Origin: an uncultured Bryobacteraceae bacterium
GTDB lineage: Bacteria; Acidobacteriota; Terriglobia; Bryobacterales; Bryobacteraceae
Assembly (NCBI GenBank): GCA_938003835.1
Contig: CALKXJ010000023.1
Span: 19,587 to 83,586 of the forward strand
Direction: 5' to 3'
Length of the DNA stretch: 64,000 bases
This document shows positions 39,801 through 48,902 of this stretch, one piece after another (position 1 is the stretch's first letter; every line of letters starts with the position of its first letter). A model generated the notes under the pieces. It saw nothing but the letters and a program-made list of their open reading frames with translations. It ran no database searches and was not told the origin of the DNA. The position numbers were made by a program, and so were the translations under genes.

Positions 39801-41858
39801 ATGCGCGACGGATTGCATACCAAAACGATCTACAAACTCCTGTTCGTCTGCTGCCTGCTGGCCGGTTCCTTTGTGCTTGTCAGCGCCACCCGGCCGGTTT
39901 GGACGGCCGAGGACAAGGCCTTCTACGCCGATCCCAACCTGCTGGCCTTCGTGCGGCCAGGTTTGGATATCAAGATCCTCTCGGCGGAGATTGCGGCCGA
40001 CGGGACGATCCGTGCCCGGGTGAAGTTCACCGACCCGCGCGGTATGCCGCTCGACCGGGAAGGCATCCTGACGCCGGGCCCGATCAGCGCCGGCTTCGTC
40101 GCCGCCTACATCCCCCGTGGTCAGCGCCAATATGTCGCATATACCACCCGGGTGCAGCGGTCGCCGATCACCGGGCAGTCCGCCGTGCAGGCTTCGGCAG
40201 ACACCGGCGGCCGCTGGGAGAAGGTCGGCGACGGCGAGTACGTCTACACCTTTGGGACCAGGGCCCCGAGCGATATCGACCGCTCAGCGACGCACACCAT
40301 CGGCGTGTACGCCAACCGCAACCTGACCGAGTTCGATCTGGGCATCAACCTCAAAGAGGTGACCTACAACTTCGTGCCCGACGGCTCGCCGGTGCGCGAC
40401 GTGCGCGACGTGATCCGCACTGCCACTTGTAACAAGTGCCACCACAGTCTCAGCGCCCACGGCACCACCGGCCGCACCACCATGGAGGGGTGCGTGCTCT
40501 GCCACCAGCCGCAGACGATCGATCCAGACACCGGCAACACCGTGGACATGGCGGTGATGATCCACAAGATTCACCGCGGCCGTTATCTGCCCAGCGTGCA
40601 GGCCGGCGGCAAGTATCAGATCGTCGGTTTCGCCCAGACGGTATTTGACTTCTCCAAGGTCGCTTTCTCGCCGGCGCCCTTCAACACCGACACCTCGAAG
40701 CAATGCGAGACTTGTCACGAATCGAACCGGGGCGCCGCTCAGGCCGACCACTGGCTGACCAAGCCCAACCGGGCCGCCTGCGGCTCCTGCCACGACAACG
40801 TGAATTTTGCCACCGGGGAGAACCATGCCGGACTGCCGCAAGTATCTGACAGGCAGTGCGCCTACTGCCACATCCCGGAGGGCGAGCTGGAGTTCGATCT
40901 GTCGATCAAGGGCGCGCACACGACGCCGGAATTCTCCAAGGAGCTGCCGGGCGTGGTCTTTGAAATTCTGGAGATCCGCGACGGCGTGGCCGGCAAGGCG
41001 CCGACCGTAACCTTTACATTAAAAGACAAGCAGGGCAACCCGCTGGCGCCTTCGAGCTTCAACTACTTGGCGCTGCTGATGGGCGGCCCGACCTCGGACT
41101 ATTCGACATACATCGTCCAAAGCGCCCTGGCCGCAACCGGTTCAGGGGACCGCTGGAGCGTCACCTTCGCTCGGCCCATCCCGGCCGAGGCGAAGGGCAC
41201 CTGGGCCATGGGGATCGAGGGACGCCGCTTGATCACGCTGCTGCCCGGGACGCAGCGCGAACGCACGGTTTATGATGCCGGCAAGAACGTCGTCGTCTAC
41301 TTCTCGGTGGACGGCTCGAAGGTGGAGCCGCGCCGGACGGTCGCCGAGCTGGCCGACTGCAACCAGTGCCACAACAGTCTGACGATTCACGGCTTGAACC
41401 GCAACCAGATCGAGCACTGCGTAATTTGCCACAACCCGGTGACCACAGACGCCGCGACCCGGCCAGCCGACAAGAAACCGGACGAGTCGCTGGACATGCG
41501 GGCGATGATCCACCGCATCCACGCCGGCGCACGTTTGAGCCGGGACTACACCATCTACGGGCGCACCAGGGCCTATAACTATAACGGAGTACGCTATCCG
41601 GGCTTCCTCGAGCGGTGCTCGGCCTGTCACGTCGCCGGCAGTTACCAGTTGCCGCTGCGGCAGGATCTGCTGAAGGTCGCCGACCCGCGCGGCTATTTGA
41701 ATCCGGTGGGTCCGGAGACGATCGCCTGCATCAGTTGCCACGACAGCGTCCAGGCGGCCTCGCACGCACTGGCGAACACCTCGGCGCTCGGCGAAAGCTG
41801 CGCCTCCTGCCATGGACCGAACCGGCAATTCTCCGTCGACCGCTCGCACGCCCGGTGA
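39801..41858 (+). CDS. OmcA/MtrC-family decahaem c-type cytochrome
   Basis: 685 residues with ten CXXCH haem sites: CNKCH, CVLCH, CETCH, CGSCH, CAYCH, CNQCH, CVICH, CSACH, CISCH and CASCH. They fall in two pentahaem groups (about residues 210-355 and 515-680) separated by a beta domain, with another beta domain at the N-terminus, which is the MtrC/OmcA layout. The N-terminus (LLFVCCLLAGSFVLVSA) is an export signal; a lipobox is not clear, so surface anchoring is uncertain. In Shewanella these proteins pass electrons to minerals, flavins or electrodes outside the cell. First gene of a three-gene operon with an MtrA-like cytochrome and a barrel. Confidence 0.92.
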   Translation: MRDGLHTKTIYKLLFVCCLLAGSFVLVSATRPVWTAEDKAFYADPNLLAFVRPGLDIKILSAEIAADGTIRARVKFTDPRGMPLDREGILTPGPISAGFVAAYIPRGQRQYVAYTTRVQRSPITGQSAVQASADTGGRWEKVGDGEYVYTFGTRAPSDIDRSATHTIGVYANRNLTEFDLGINLKEVTYNFVPDGSPVRDVRDVIRTATCNKCHHSLSAHGTTGRTTMEGCVLCHQPQTIDPDTGNTVDMAVMIHKIHRGRYLPSVQAGGKYQIVGFAQTVFDFSKVAFSPAPFNTDTSKQCETCHESNRGAAQADHWLTKPNRAACGSCHDNVNFATGENHAGLPQVSDRQCAYCHIPEGELEFDLSIKGAHTTPEFSKELPGVVFEILEIRDGVAGKAPTVTFTLKDKQGNPLAPSSFNYLALLMGGPTSDYSTYIVQSALAATGSGDRWSVTFARPIPAEAKGTWAMGIEGRRLITLLPGTQRERTVYDAGKNVVVYFSVDGSKVEPRRTVAELADCNQCHNSLTIHGLNRNQIEHCVICHNPVTTDAATRPADKKPDESLDMRAMIHRIHAGARLSRDYTIYGRTRAYNYNGVRYPGFLERCSACHVAGSYQLPLRQDLLKVADPRGYLNPVGPETIACISCHDSVQAASHALANTSALGESCASCHGPNRQFSVDRSHAR

Positions 41859-41863
41859 GTCCC

Positions 41864-42787
41864 ATGCTTGGCCGCTTCCTGCGGGGCGGGCTCCGGCGCC
41901 TGCCCCTACTTCTGGTTCTCGCAGCGTGGCAGCCGGGCGCGGCGGCGCAGGAAAGCTCGCCAGAGCCCTATGCCGGCTCGGAGTCCTGCCAGCCGTGCCA
42001 CGAGGACATTTACAACTCTTTCCAAAAGAACGCCCACGCGTTCCTGGACAAAGACAAGGGGCGCGGTTGGGCGGGTAAGGTCTGCGAATCCTGCCACGGG
42101 CCGGGGGCCAAACATGCCGAGACGCTAGCGGCAGCCGACATCCGCAACCCGGCGAAGCTCGCGCCGCTCGAAGCGGACAAAAGTTGCCTGGAGTGCCACC
42201 GGCATCAGGCGACCCAGGTGGGGCGCGTCCGCGGCGGCCACGCGCGAAACCTGGTGGCGTGCGTTCAGTGCCACCCCATTCACGGCACAGAGAAGGTCAC
42301 GCTGTCGCCTCATCCGGCGAGCCGGATCAACGCCCAGTGCGCCGGCTGCCACGCCGACGTCTGGACCTCGTTCCAGCGGCCTCACACTCACCGGCTGGCG
42401 CAGGGTGCGATGAGCTGCGTCGACTGCCACAATCCGCACGGGGGCGCCTTGATCCGGAACATGCGCGTTGCCCTGAGTAACGAGCCCGGCTGCCTGCGCT
42501 GCCACGGCGACAAGCGGGGGCCGTTCGCCTTCGAGCACGCGCCCGTGCGGCTCGAGGGCTGCCAGAGCTGTCACGAGCCGCACGGCTCGGCAAACCCGCG
42601 TATGCTCATCCGCCATGAGGTCAGCCGCCTGTGCCTGGAGTGCCACGCCAACCTTCCGGGCGCCGCGGGCGCTCTGGGGGGCATACCGGCCGGTTTTCAC
42701 GACCTCAGTAGCCCGCGCTTCCGCAACTGCACGGTCTGCCACGTCAAGATCCACGGCTCGCAGGTGAACAGGGACTTTCTGCGATGA
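41864..42787 (+). CDS. MtrA/DmsE-family periplasmic decahaem cytochrome
   Basis: 307 residues. Signal peptide (LPLLLVLAAWQPGAAAQ) and ten CXXCH motifs: CQPCH, CESCH, CLECH, CVQCH, CAGCH, CVDCH, CLRCH, CQSCH, CLECH and CTVCH. Ten haems at about 25-residue spacing and this size match MtrA/DmsE, the wire that is threaded through an MtrB-type barrel. It starts 5 bp after the OmcA/MtrC-like gene and overlaps the next gene by 4 bp. The frame is open upstream to 41615, but that part runs in the wrong frame of the previous gene. Confidence 0.93.
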   Translation: MLGRFLRGGLRRLPLLLVLAAWQPGAAAQESSPEPYAGSESCQPCHEDIYNSFQKNAHAFLDKDKGRGWAGKVCESCHGPGAKHAETLAAADIRNPAKLAPLEADKSCLECHRHQATQVGRVRGGHARNLVACVQCHPIHGTEKVTLSPHPASRINAQCAGCHADVWTSFQRPHTHRLAQGAMSCVDCHNPHGGALIRNMRVALSNEPGCLRCHGDKRGPFAFEHAPVRLEGCQSCHEPHGSANPRMLIRHEVSRLCLECHANLPGAAGALGGIPAGFHDLSSPRFRNCTVCHVKIHGSQVNRDFLR

Positions 42788-44718
42788 AACACGGTGCTCT
42801 CCTTTTGCTTGCGGTCTTGCCGGTAGCCGGGCAACAGACTCCCACCGCCGTTCGCGAGAAGGCCACCTTCGGCACGCTCGATTTGGGCTACCGCTGGACG
42901 AGCACGGTGCCGGGCGACTTCGCCACCTACCGCAGCGTGGTGAACTTACAGGAAGGTTTCCGCGTGCGAGGCCTGGACTTCCACTCGAGCGACTCGTCGC
43001 GCCGCCTCTACGACAGGCTGACCTTCTTCGCCGATAGTTGGGGCGACCCCTACAACACTGCTCGTCTGGACACCGAGCGCAGCGGCGCTTGGCGACTTAG
43101 GTTCGACTACCGCAACATCGATTACTACAACTTCCTGCCCTCGTTCGCCAATCCGGGCCTGGAGCAGGGAAGCCTGGTAAATCAGCGCTCCTTCGACATC
43201 CGCCGTCGCTTCTTCGATGCCGAACTTCGCCTGCGACCCGGCAAGCGCGTGAGCCCGTATGTGGGCTTCAGCCGGGATTCCGGTTACGGGCGCGGCATCA
43301 CGCCGTTTGTGACGAACGGCAACGAATACCCGGTCGGCACCACGCTCCGCGATCAGACGAACAATTACCGCGGCGGCGTGGACCTGGAGTTCCGCCGCTG
43401 GCACCTGACGCTCGAACAGGGCGGCACGCACTTCAAGGATGACCAGTTGGTCTTCACGGCCGATCGAAACCTGGGCAACCGCCGCCTGCCGCTGCTCGGG
43501 CAGAATCTGTTCCTTTCGCAGGCGACTCAGGCCTACGGGGCTCGGGGCGAGAGCGTCTACTCGCGCGGCATCTTCACCGCCGCCCCGATCGACGCCGTGA
43601 ATCTCTACGCGCAATTTCAGTTCAGCCAGCCGAAGACCGACATTCGCTACACGGAGGGCGGGCGCGGCCTGTTCTATCTCGGCGCGACGCGCTTCTTCAA
43701 CGCGCTCGAAAGTCTGGCCTCGGGCGAGGCCAAGCAGCCGCACACCTCGGCGGCCTTTTCGGCCGAAGTCCGCCTGCATCCCCGGATCCGGATCTTCGAG
43801 TCAGTCTTTACCGACCGGCTGCACAATGCCTCCTCGCTGCTGCTGGTGCAGCAACTCTTCTTCGCGGCGAGCCCCGCCGAGAGCGAGCGGATCTTCACGC
43901 CGGACCGGCTGGTGATGAACTACAACCGCCAGCAGGCCGAGCTCTTCGTGGACGTAACCACGAAGATCACGCTGCGCGGCGGGCATCGCTACGAGTGGGG
44001 AGACGCGCAACTGCGCGCGCCGTCGCTCGCGCCCGTGCCGAACCCGCAGACCGGCGAACTCAAGCGCCATGTGGCCCTGGCGGGCGTCAATTTCCGGGCA
44101 CTCAAGAAGCTCGTCTTCAACGTCGATTACGAAGGCGGCGACGCCGAGCGGTCCTACTTCCGCACCAGTTTGCACGACTACCATCAGCTTCGCGGCCGCG
44201 CCACCATCCAGGCGCTCACCTCGCTCCAGCTTCTGGCGAACTTCCTCCTGCTCGACAACGAGAACCCGACGCCGGGCGCGGGCTACGATCTCCGCAACCT
44301 GGCCGGAGGGCTCTCGCTCCGGTGGACGCCCGGAGGCGGCCGGCGCCTGAGTTTCCTGGGAGACTACACGCGCTCCCGGCTGCGCTCGGACATCTTCTTC
44401 CGCTCCCTGCCGTTCCTGGAGAGGGCCGACTCCTTCTATCGGGACAACGCGCACACCGCCACGGGAATTTTCGAACTGGCGCTACCGAGCAGGCACAAGG
44501 TGGTCGTGCCGCGCCTGAGTCTGGGTGGAACACTGCTCAGAAGCTCGGGTAGCCGGCCCGCCCGATACTACCAGCCTTACGGGCGTTTCCTGGTGCCGTT
44601 CAGCGAGCATGTCTCGGCGTATGCCGAGTGGCGTTGGTACGGTTTGACGCAGCCGTTTTACACCTTCGAAGGCTTCCGCACGCACCACCTGCTGTTCGGC
44701 CTGAAGCTCTCGCTATAG
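42784..44718 (+). CDS. MtrB/PioB-like outer-membrane beta-barrel protein
   Basis: 644 residues with signal peptide (GALLLLAVLPVAGQQ) followed by alternating amphipathic beta-strands rich in Tyr, Arg and Phe to the C-terminal LLFGLKLSL. The pattern and length fit MtrB/PioB porins, which sheath the decahaem MtrA. The N-terminal CXXC of Shewanella MtrB is absent. Its ATG overlaps the stop of the MtrA-like gene (ATGA), which ties the two products in stoichiometry. The fold call rests on strand pattern plus context more than on direct motif matches. Ends 6 bp into the convergent methyltransferase gene. Confidence 0.85.
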   Translation: MKHGALLLLAVLPVAGQQTPTAVREKATFGTLDLGYRWTSTVPGDFATYRSVVNLQEGFRVRGLDFHSSDSSRRLYDRLTFFADSWGDPYNTARLDTERSGAWRLRFDYRNIDYYNFLPSFANPGLEQGSLVNQRSFDIRRRFFDAELRLRPGKRVSPYVGFSRDSGYGRGITPFVTNGNEYPVGTTLRDQTNNYRGGVDLEFRRWHLTLEQGGTHFKDDQLVFTADRNLGNRRLPLLGQNLFLSQATQAYGARGESVYSRGIFTAAPIDAVNLYAQFQFSQPKTDIRYTEGGRGLFYLGATRFFNALESLASGEAKQPHTSAAFSAEVRLHPRIRIFESVFTDRLHNASSLLLVQQLFFAASPAESERIFTPDRLVMNYNRQQAELFVDVTTKITLRGGHRYEWGDAQLRAPSLAPVPNPQTGELKRHVALAGVNFRALKKLVFNVDYEGGDAERSYFRTSLHDYHQLRGRATIQALTSLQLLANFLLLDNENPTPGAGYDLRNLAGGLSLRWTPGGGRRLSFLGDYTRSRLRSDIFFRSLPFLERADSFYRDNAHTATGIFELALPSRHKVVVPRLSLGGTLLRSSGSRPARYYQPYGRFLVPFSEHVSAYAEWRWYGLTQPFYTFEGFRTHHLLFGLKLSL

Positions 44719-46464
44719 AGGCGCGGCCGCGCGCGTTGCCGTCACCAGCGTCATGCCCGCTGCCAGCGGGCAGGTTTCAATCGCCTCGAAGCCCAGCCCC
44801 TGGAGTTCCCCTCGCAACCGGTCCACGGACCAGCTCCGGCAGCCCCCGCGGGCCATCCGACGGCCGAGCGAGCCGAGCACGACCTCCGGCGGAGGGAGCA
44901 CGCCGAGCGGCAGGAAAGAGTCATTCACTGCCAGAAGACCGCCCGGGCGCAGCCTTGCAGCGGCCTCCTGAAGCATTCGCTGGACCTCTCCACGGTTGGA
45001 CGAGGCTAACAGGCCGGAGAGCAGAATTGCATCCAGGCCGGCCGCCTCGCCGGGCCAGGGCGGCAGCCCGGCCTCGGAGCGCTCCCCGTCCAGAAACGGA
45101 TTCCAGCAGGTAAGGCGCAGTTGCGACCATCGCCGGGCGAATGCCTCGCGGAATGCTTCGCCTCCCCAGCCCACCAGAAGCAACTCTGCTCGCCCGGTCA
45201 GGTCCAGCTTGTCGGCCACAGCCGGCGCGGCGAAGCGGGCGAGCTCGTCCAGGGAGCTCCCGAGATCCGCCTCATCGGAGGCGGGCAGAAACTCCGGGCA
45301 ACCCTCGCGGGCATAGCGGGCCACCTCCTCCCAACCGCCGGCGAGGCGCCCCTGGTAAAGCAACAGGCGCCGCAAGCTGTGTGGAGAGGCGCTCCGGAGA
45401 TAGCGCGAGGCCAGCTCCAGGTTCCGGTATCCCTCCGCCTGGCGCTCGAGGACGCCGAGGGCCACCAGCGCATCGAGCAACTCCGCGAGCGCCGCCTCGT
45501 CCAGGCCGAGCTTTTGCGCCAGCCCGGCTGCGGGCTCGAAGTCCTCGAGATGATCGAAGAGGGCGATCTCGAGCGCAAAGCCCAGCACCTGACTGCCCAG
45601 GCCCGCCGTCGCCAGCCGTAGGAGCTGGTCGGGCACAGGCGCCGGCTCGAAGCGCGACGTGCCGTCGGGGCGCCGTCTCAGCTCACGGGCTGCCCGCGCC
45701 AGCTTCTCCCGCATCGCCACCACACGGCCGATCACCAGAGTGGCCGGCGGCTTGATGCCGGCCCGTTGCACTTCCTCCTCGATCGTCCCCAGCGTGGCGA
45801 AGACGGCACGCTCGTCCGGCCAGTAGGCCATCTGAATCATGGCGGCGGGCGTATCGGGCGCCATGCCGTGGCGGATGAGCGAGCCGGCAATCAGCCCGGT
45901 GTTGGAGACGCCCATCAGGAAGATGAGCGTATCCAGTCTGGCGAGGGCGGCCCAGTCGACGCGTTCGTGGTCTTTCTTCGCCTCATGACCGGTGACGATC
46001 GCCACTGAGGAGGCGGCGTTGCGGTGGGTGACGGCGATCCCGGCGGCCAGCGGGGCCGAGAGCGCCGAGGTGACGCCCGGGATGACGTCGAACGGGATAC
46101 CGTGATCGGCCAGATATTCGGCCTCCTCCCCGCCGCGCCCGAACAGGAACGGATCGCCGCCCTTCAGGCGGACCACCAGCTTTCCCTCCCGCGCCTTCCG
46201 CACCAGCAGCTCGTGGATCTGCTGCTGGCGGGACTCGTGCCGATCCACCGGCTTTCCCATGTAGATCCGCTCGGCGGAGGGCTTGGCCAGCGCGAGGACC
46301 TCCTCCTGGATGAGGCGGTCGTAGACGATGACGTCGGCCCGGCGAAGCAGCTCGGCTGCCTTGAGCGTCAGCAGCTCCGGGTGGCCGGGTCCGGCTCCCA
46401 CCAGATAGACTTTGCCGGGTTGTATCGGGTCTGCTCCTGCGGGGCGATCCCCTATTGACGGCAT
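44713..46464 (-). CDS. Uroporphyrinogen-III C-methyltransferase fused to a second methyltransferase-like module
   Basis: 583 residues (595 if the GTG at 46500 is used). The first 240 residues are a full SUMT/CobA domain: GKVYLVGAGPGHPELLTLKA, DVIVYDRLI, VVRLKGGDPFLFGRGGEEAE and VIPGVTSA. SUMT makes precorrin-2 for sirohaem and cobalamin. From about 280 a dimerisation-type winged-helix (GFALEIALFDHLEDF, LLDALVALGVLERQAEGYR) and an O-methyltransferase-like Rossmann domain follow, but its SAM loop is weak (LLLVGWGGEAF), so activity is uncertain. The usual partner in fusions is HemD or CysG, not this module. Divergent from the sulfur-block genes and presumably supplies sirohaem for them. Confidence 0.85.
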   Translation of the reverse strand: MPSIGDRPAGADPIQPGKVYLVGAGPGHPELLTLKAAELLRRADVIVYDRLIQEEVLALAKPSAERIYMGKPVDRHESRQQQIHELLVRKAREGKLVVRLKGGDPFLFGRGGEEAEYLADHGIPFDVIPGVTSALSAPLAAGIAVTHRNAASSVAIVTGHEAKKDHERVDWAALARLDTLIFLMGVSNTGLIAGSLIRHGMAPDTPAAMIQMAYWPDERAVFATLGTIEEEVQRAGIKPPATLVIGRVVAMREKLARAARELRRRPDGTSRFEPAPVPDQLLRLATAGLGSQVLGFALEIALFDHLEDFEPAAGLAQKLGLDEAALAELLDALVALGVLERQAEGYRNLELASRYLRSASPHSLRRLLLYQGRLAGGWEEVARYAREGCPEFLPASDEADLGSSLDELARFAAPAVADKLDLTGRAELLLVGWGGEAFREAFARRWSQLRLTCWNPFLDGERSEAGLPPWPGEAAGLDAILLSGLLASSNRGEVQRMLQEAAARLRPGGLLAVNDSFLPLGVLPPPEVVLGSLGRRMARGGCRSWSVDRLRGELQGLGFEAIETCPLAAGMTLVTATRAAAPL

Positions 46465-46577
46465 CGCCCCGGCATCGGTGTCTATTGTTTGGTGTATCAC
46501 GGCGGCGCGGCCCCGGGCAAGCGCGCGTGGACGCGGGCGGCGGCCGAAGTCAGTATGATGGACCGAGGAGGACGCCG

Positions 46578-47390
46578 ATGTCCGTAATTACCATCTCGCG
46601 GGGATCCTTCAGCGGGGGCAAGCTCCTGGCGGAATGCCTGGCGCGAAACCTCGGCTACCGGTGCATCGATCGGGACGTCATCGTCGAGAAGGCGGCGGCG
46701 GCCGGGGTTTCACAGCAGGAGCTGCTCGATGCGATTCTGAAACCGCCCACCTTCCTGGAACGCCTGACGCACAAGAAGTACCTCTACCTGACGCTGATCC
46801 AGGCAGCGCTGACCGAGGAAGTGCGCACCGGGCGCGCCGTCTATCACGGCAACGCGGGGCACCTGCTGCTCCAGGGCGGCCCGCCCGTGCTGCGGGTCAG
46901 GGTGATCGCACCGCTCGAATTCCGTATCAAGATGGCTATGGCCCGGCTCCACCTCAGCCGCGAGGAAGCGATCGATTACATCGAACGCCGGGACGCCGAA
47001 CGCAAGAAGTGGACGCATTATCTCTACGGGGTGGACTGGGCCGATCCGGCCCTCTACGACCTGGTGATCAATCTGGAGTACCTCACCATCGAAGACGCCT
47101 GCACGACGATTTCGGCGCTGGTCCGGCATAAACCCTGTCACCAGTTCGGGCCGGAATGCCAGGCGGCGCTCAACGATCTGGCGCTCGCCAGCCAGGTCAA
47201 GGCCAGGCTGGCTCTGGAGCCTTCGACTCACCTGCTCGAGTTCAACGTCACGGCGCGCGACGGCGTGGTGACCATCCGCGGCAGGGTGACCAGTCTCGAA
47301 CTGCTGCCGGAGATCGAACGGGTCGCCTCGTCGGTGCCGGGCGTGCGCCAGCTCATGCTGGATGAGCTGCTTCCGGTGCCGCAAGTCTAG
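46578..47390 (+). CDS. Cytidylate kinase-like protein with C-terminal BON domain
   Basis: 270 residues. Residues 1-185 match the cytidylate kinase-like 2 family: VITISRGSFSGGKLLAECLA (degenerate P-loop), YRCIDRDVIVEKAA and MARLHLSREEAIDYIERRDAERKKW. Residues about 190-265 form a BON domain (ALASQVKARLALEP, NVTARDGVVTIRGRVTS). True cytidylate kinases lack BON and have a canonical P-loop, so a signalling or stress role is likelier than nucleotide supply. GAGGAGG precedes ATG 46578. First plus-strand gene of the sulfur block. Confidence 0.85.
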   Translation: MSVITISRGSFSGGKLLAECLARNLGYRCIDRDVIVEKAAAAGVSQQELLDAILKPPTFLERLTHKKYLYLTLIQAALTEEVRTGRAVYHGNAGHLLLQGGPPVLRVRVIAPLEFRIKMAMARLHLSREEAIDYIERRDAERKKWTHYLYGVDWADPALYDLVINLEYLTIEDACTTISALVRHKPCHQFGPECQAALNDLALASQVKARLALEPSTHLLEFNVTARDGVVTIRGRVTSLELLPEIERVASSVPGVRQLMLDELLPVPQV

Positions 47391-47393
47391 CGA

Positions 47394-47422
47394 TTGCGTC
47401 GACACGAACAGTTCTGTATAAT
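47394..47422 (+). promoter_or_regulatory. Candidate promoter TTGCGT-N17-TATAAT
   Basis: A perfect TATAAT at 47417-47422 is 17 bp from TTGCGT at 47394-47399, within the 94-bp gap after the kinase-like gene and 63 bp upstream of the next ATG. It would drive the permease operon. Confidence 0.55.
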
Positions 47423-47484
47423 TAGGGAGGCTTTTCTCTGAAATCATCACCCCAATGAGGCGCACATCGCCTTCGGAGTAACCC

Positions 47485-47781
47485 ATGCTTGGATCCCATC
47501 GTTTCTTGATCCGGAGGGCGGCGCTCGCTCTGGCCGCTTTCCCGTACCAGCTTCTGGCCGCCGCAGGCAAAGCCGAACCGATCGTTTTCGTGGCGGACTC
47601 GCGCCGTTACCACGGCTGGCAGGCCTGGTTCACCAACCTTTACAACGACAGCCTGCTGATGTTCACCGTCGTGACCGTCGTCACGATCCCGGTGGTGGGC
47701 GTGATCCTGGGCCTTCTGACCGACTTCCTGATGGCACGGATCGGCATCAACCTGAGGTCCCGCACGGTGGCCGAGCATTAG
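47485..47781 (+). CDS. Small membrane protein preceding TSUP permease
   Basis: 98 residues with an N-terminal hydrophobic segment (LALAAFPYQLLAAAG), which may be a cleaved signal, and one strong transmembrane helix (LLMFTVVTVVTIPVVGVILGL), followed by a short cytoplasmic tail. I recognise no domain. It lies 27 bp before the first TSUP gene and has a counterpart (two-helix 89-aa protein) after the second, so it is probably an accessory subunit. Confidence 0.7.
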   Translation: MLGSHRFLIRRAALALAAFPYQLLAAAGKAEPIVFVADSRRYHGWQAWFTNLYNDSLLMFTVVTVVTIPVVGVILGLLTDFLMARIGINLRSRTVAEH

Positions 47782-47808
47782 GGCCAAGTCGCCGCTTGGA
47801 GGTGAACC

Positions 47809-48885
47809 ATGGACTGGCTCTACGTCACGATGCCGATCGCCGGCGTCGAGATCTTCTGGCCGGGACTGCTGATCCTGGGTCTCGGCGTCGGCATCATCGG
47901 CGGGTTCTTTGGAATGGGCGGAGCGTGGATGGTCACGCCCGGTTTGAATATCCTCGGGTTTCCCATGGCCTTTGCCATCGGCACCGACATCGCCCACATG
48001 GCCGGCAAGAGTCTGATCTCGACGATGCGCCACTCGAAATTCGGCAACGTCGACTACCGGCTGGGCGTGATCATGATCGCCGGCACCGTGGGCGGCTTCG
48101 AACTGGGAGCCCAGATGATCATGTGGCTGGAAAGGATCGGGCATGTGGATCTGTTCGTGCGGGTGGGCTACCTGATCCTGTTGGGCCTGATCGCCTGGCT
48201 GGTGTTCGCCGACGTGTTGCAGAAGCGGCGCAAGGAGCGCGAGGCGCGCGCCACGGGCAAGCTCCAGCCGGATGCCGCCGGCGGCATCCAGTGGCACAAG
48301 ACATTTCACAAGCTCCGGATCCCGCCGATCGTGCACTTCAAGGCCGCCGGAATTCGCTGCTCGATGTGGTTGCCGGTCATTGTCAGCTTTTTTACGGGCT
48401 GGCTGGCCGGGATTCTCGGCATCGGCGGCGGCCTGATCCGCATGCCCTCGCTCATTTACCTGATCGGCGTGCCGACGCACGTGGCGGTGGGAACCGATTT
48501 GTTCGAAGTCGCGATCTCCGGTCTGTACGGGGCGGCGTCCTACACCTACAAAGGGCGGACGGAGCTGGTGGCGGCCATCATCATGCTGGTCGGCGCCTCG
48601 GTCGGCGCGCAGATCGGATCGGTGGCCACCAAGTATGTTCGCGGCTATGGCATCCGGCTCTTCTTCGGCGTGGCGGTCGTCGGCTGCGGGGTTTCGGTGG
48701 CTCTCAAACTGATCGGATCGTTCTCCTCCACCTGGCGCGGCCTGCTGGATGCGGCGGCAACCGTCCTGATTCTCGGCCTGGTGGTGGCCTTGTCCGGCTT
48801 TATCGTCCTGCGGTTTGTCCGCGGAGCCCGCGACGAGCTTCGCATGAAACGGCAGCGGGAGGCGGCGATTCTCAGCCAGCGATAG
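47809..48885 (+). CDS. TSUP (TauE/SafE) family permease, copy 1
   Basis: 358 residues, about eight transmembrane segments in two homologous halves marked by GIIGGFFGMGGAWMVTPGLN and GWLAGILGIGGGLIRMPSLI, the repeated glycine-rich motif of TSUP. A charged cytoplasmic loop (QKRRKEREARATGK) lies between the halves. TSUP members carry sulfite, sulfoacetate, thiosulfate or related anions. GGAGG lies 7 bp before ATG 47809. It is highly similar along its length to the copy at 49635, from which it is separated by a lipoprotein gene. Confidence 0.92.
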   Translation: MDWLYVTMPIAGVEIFWPGLLILGLGVGIIGGFFGMGGAWMVTPGLNILGFPMAFAIGTDIAHMAGKSLISTMRHSKFGNVDYRLGVIMIAGTVGGFELGAQMIMWLERIGHVDLFVRVGYLILLGLIAWLVFADVLQKRRKEREARATGKLQPDAAGGIQWHKTFHKLRIPPIVHFKAAGIRCSMWLPVIVSFFTGWLAGILGIGGGLIRMPSLIYLIGVPTHVAVGTDLFEVAISGLYGAASYTYKGRTELVAAIIMLVGASVGAQIGSVATKYVRGYGIRLFFGVAVVGCGVSVALKLIGSFSSTWRGLLDAAATVLILGLVVALSGFIVLRFVRGARDELRMKRQREAAILSQR

Positions 48886-48902
48886 AGGAGGGAAGCGAAA
48901 GC

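Noticed and set aside
41615..41863. Upstream extension of the MtrA-like frame
   Set aside because: Overlaps the haem-rich end of the OmcA/MtrC-like gene in another frame; the signal peptide starts at 41864.
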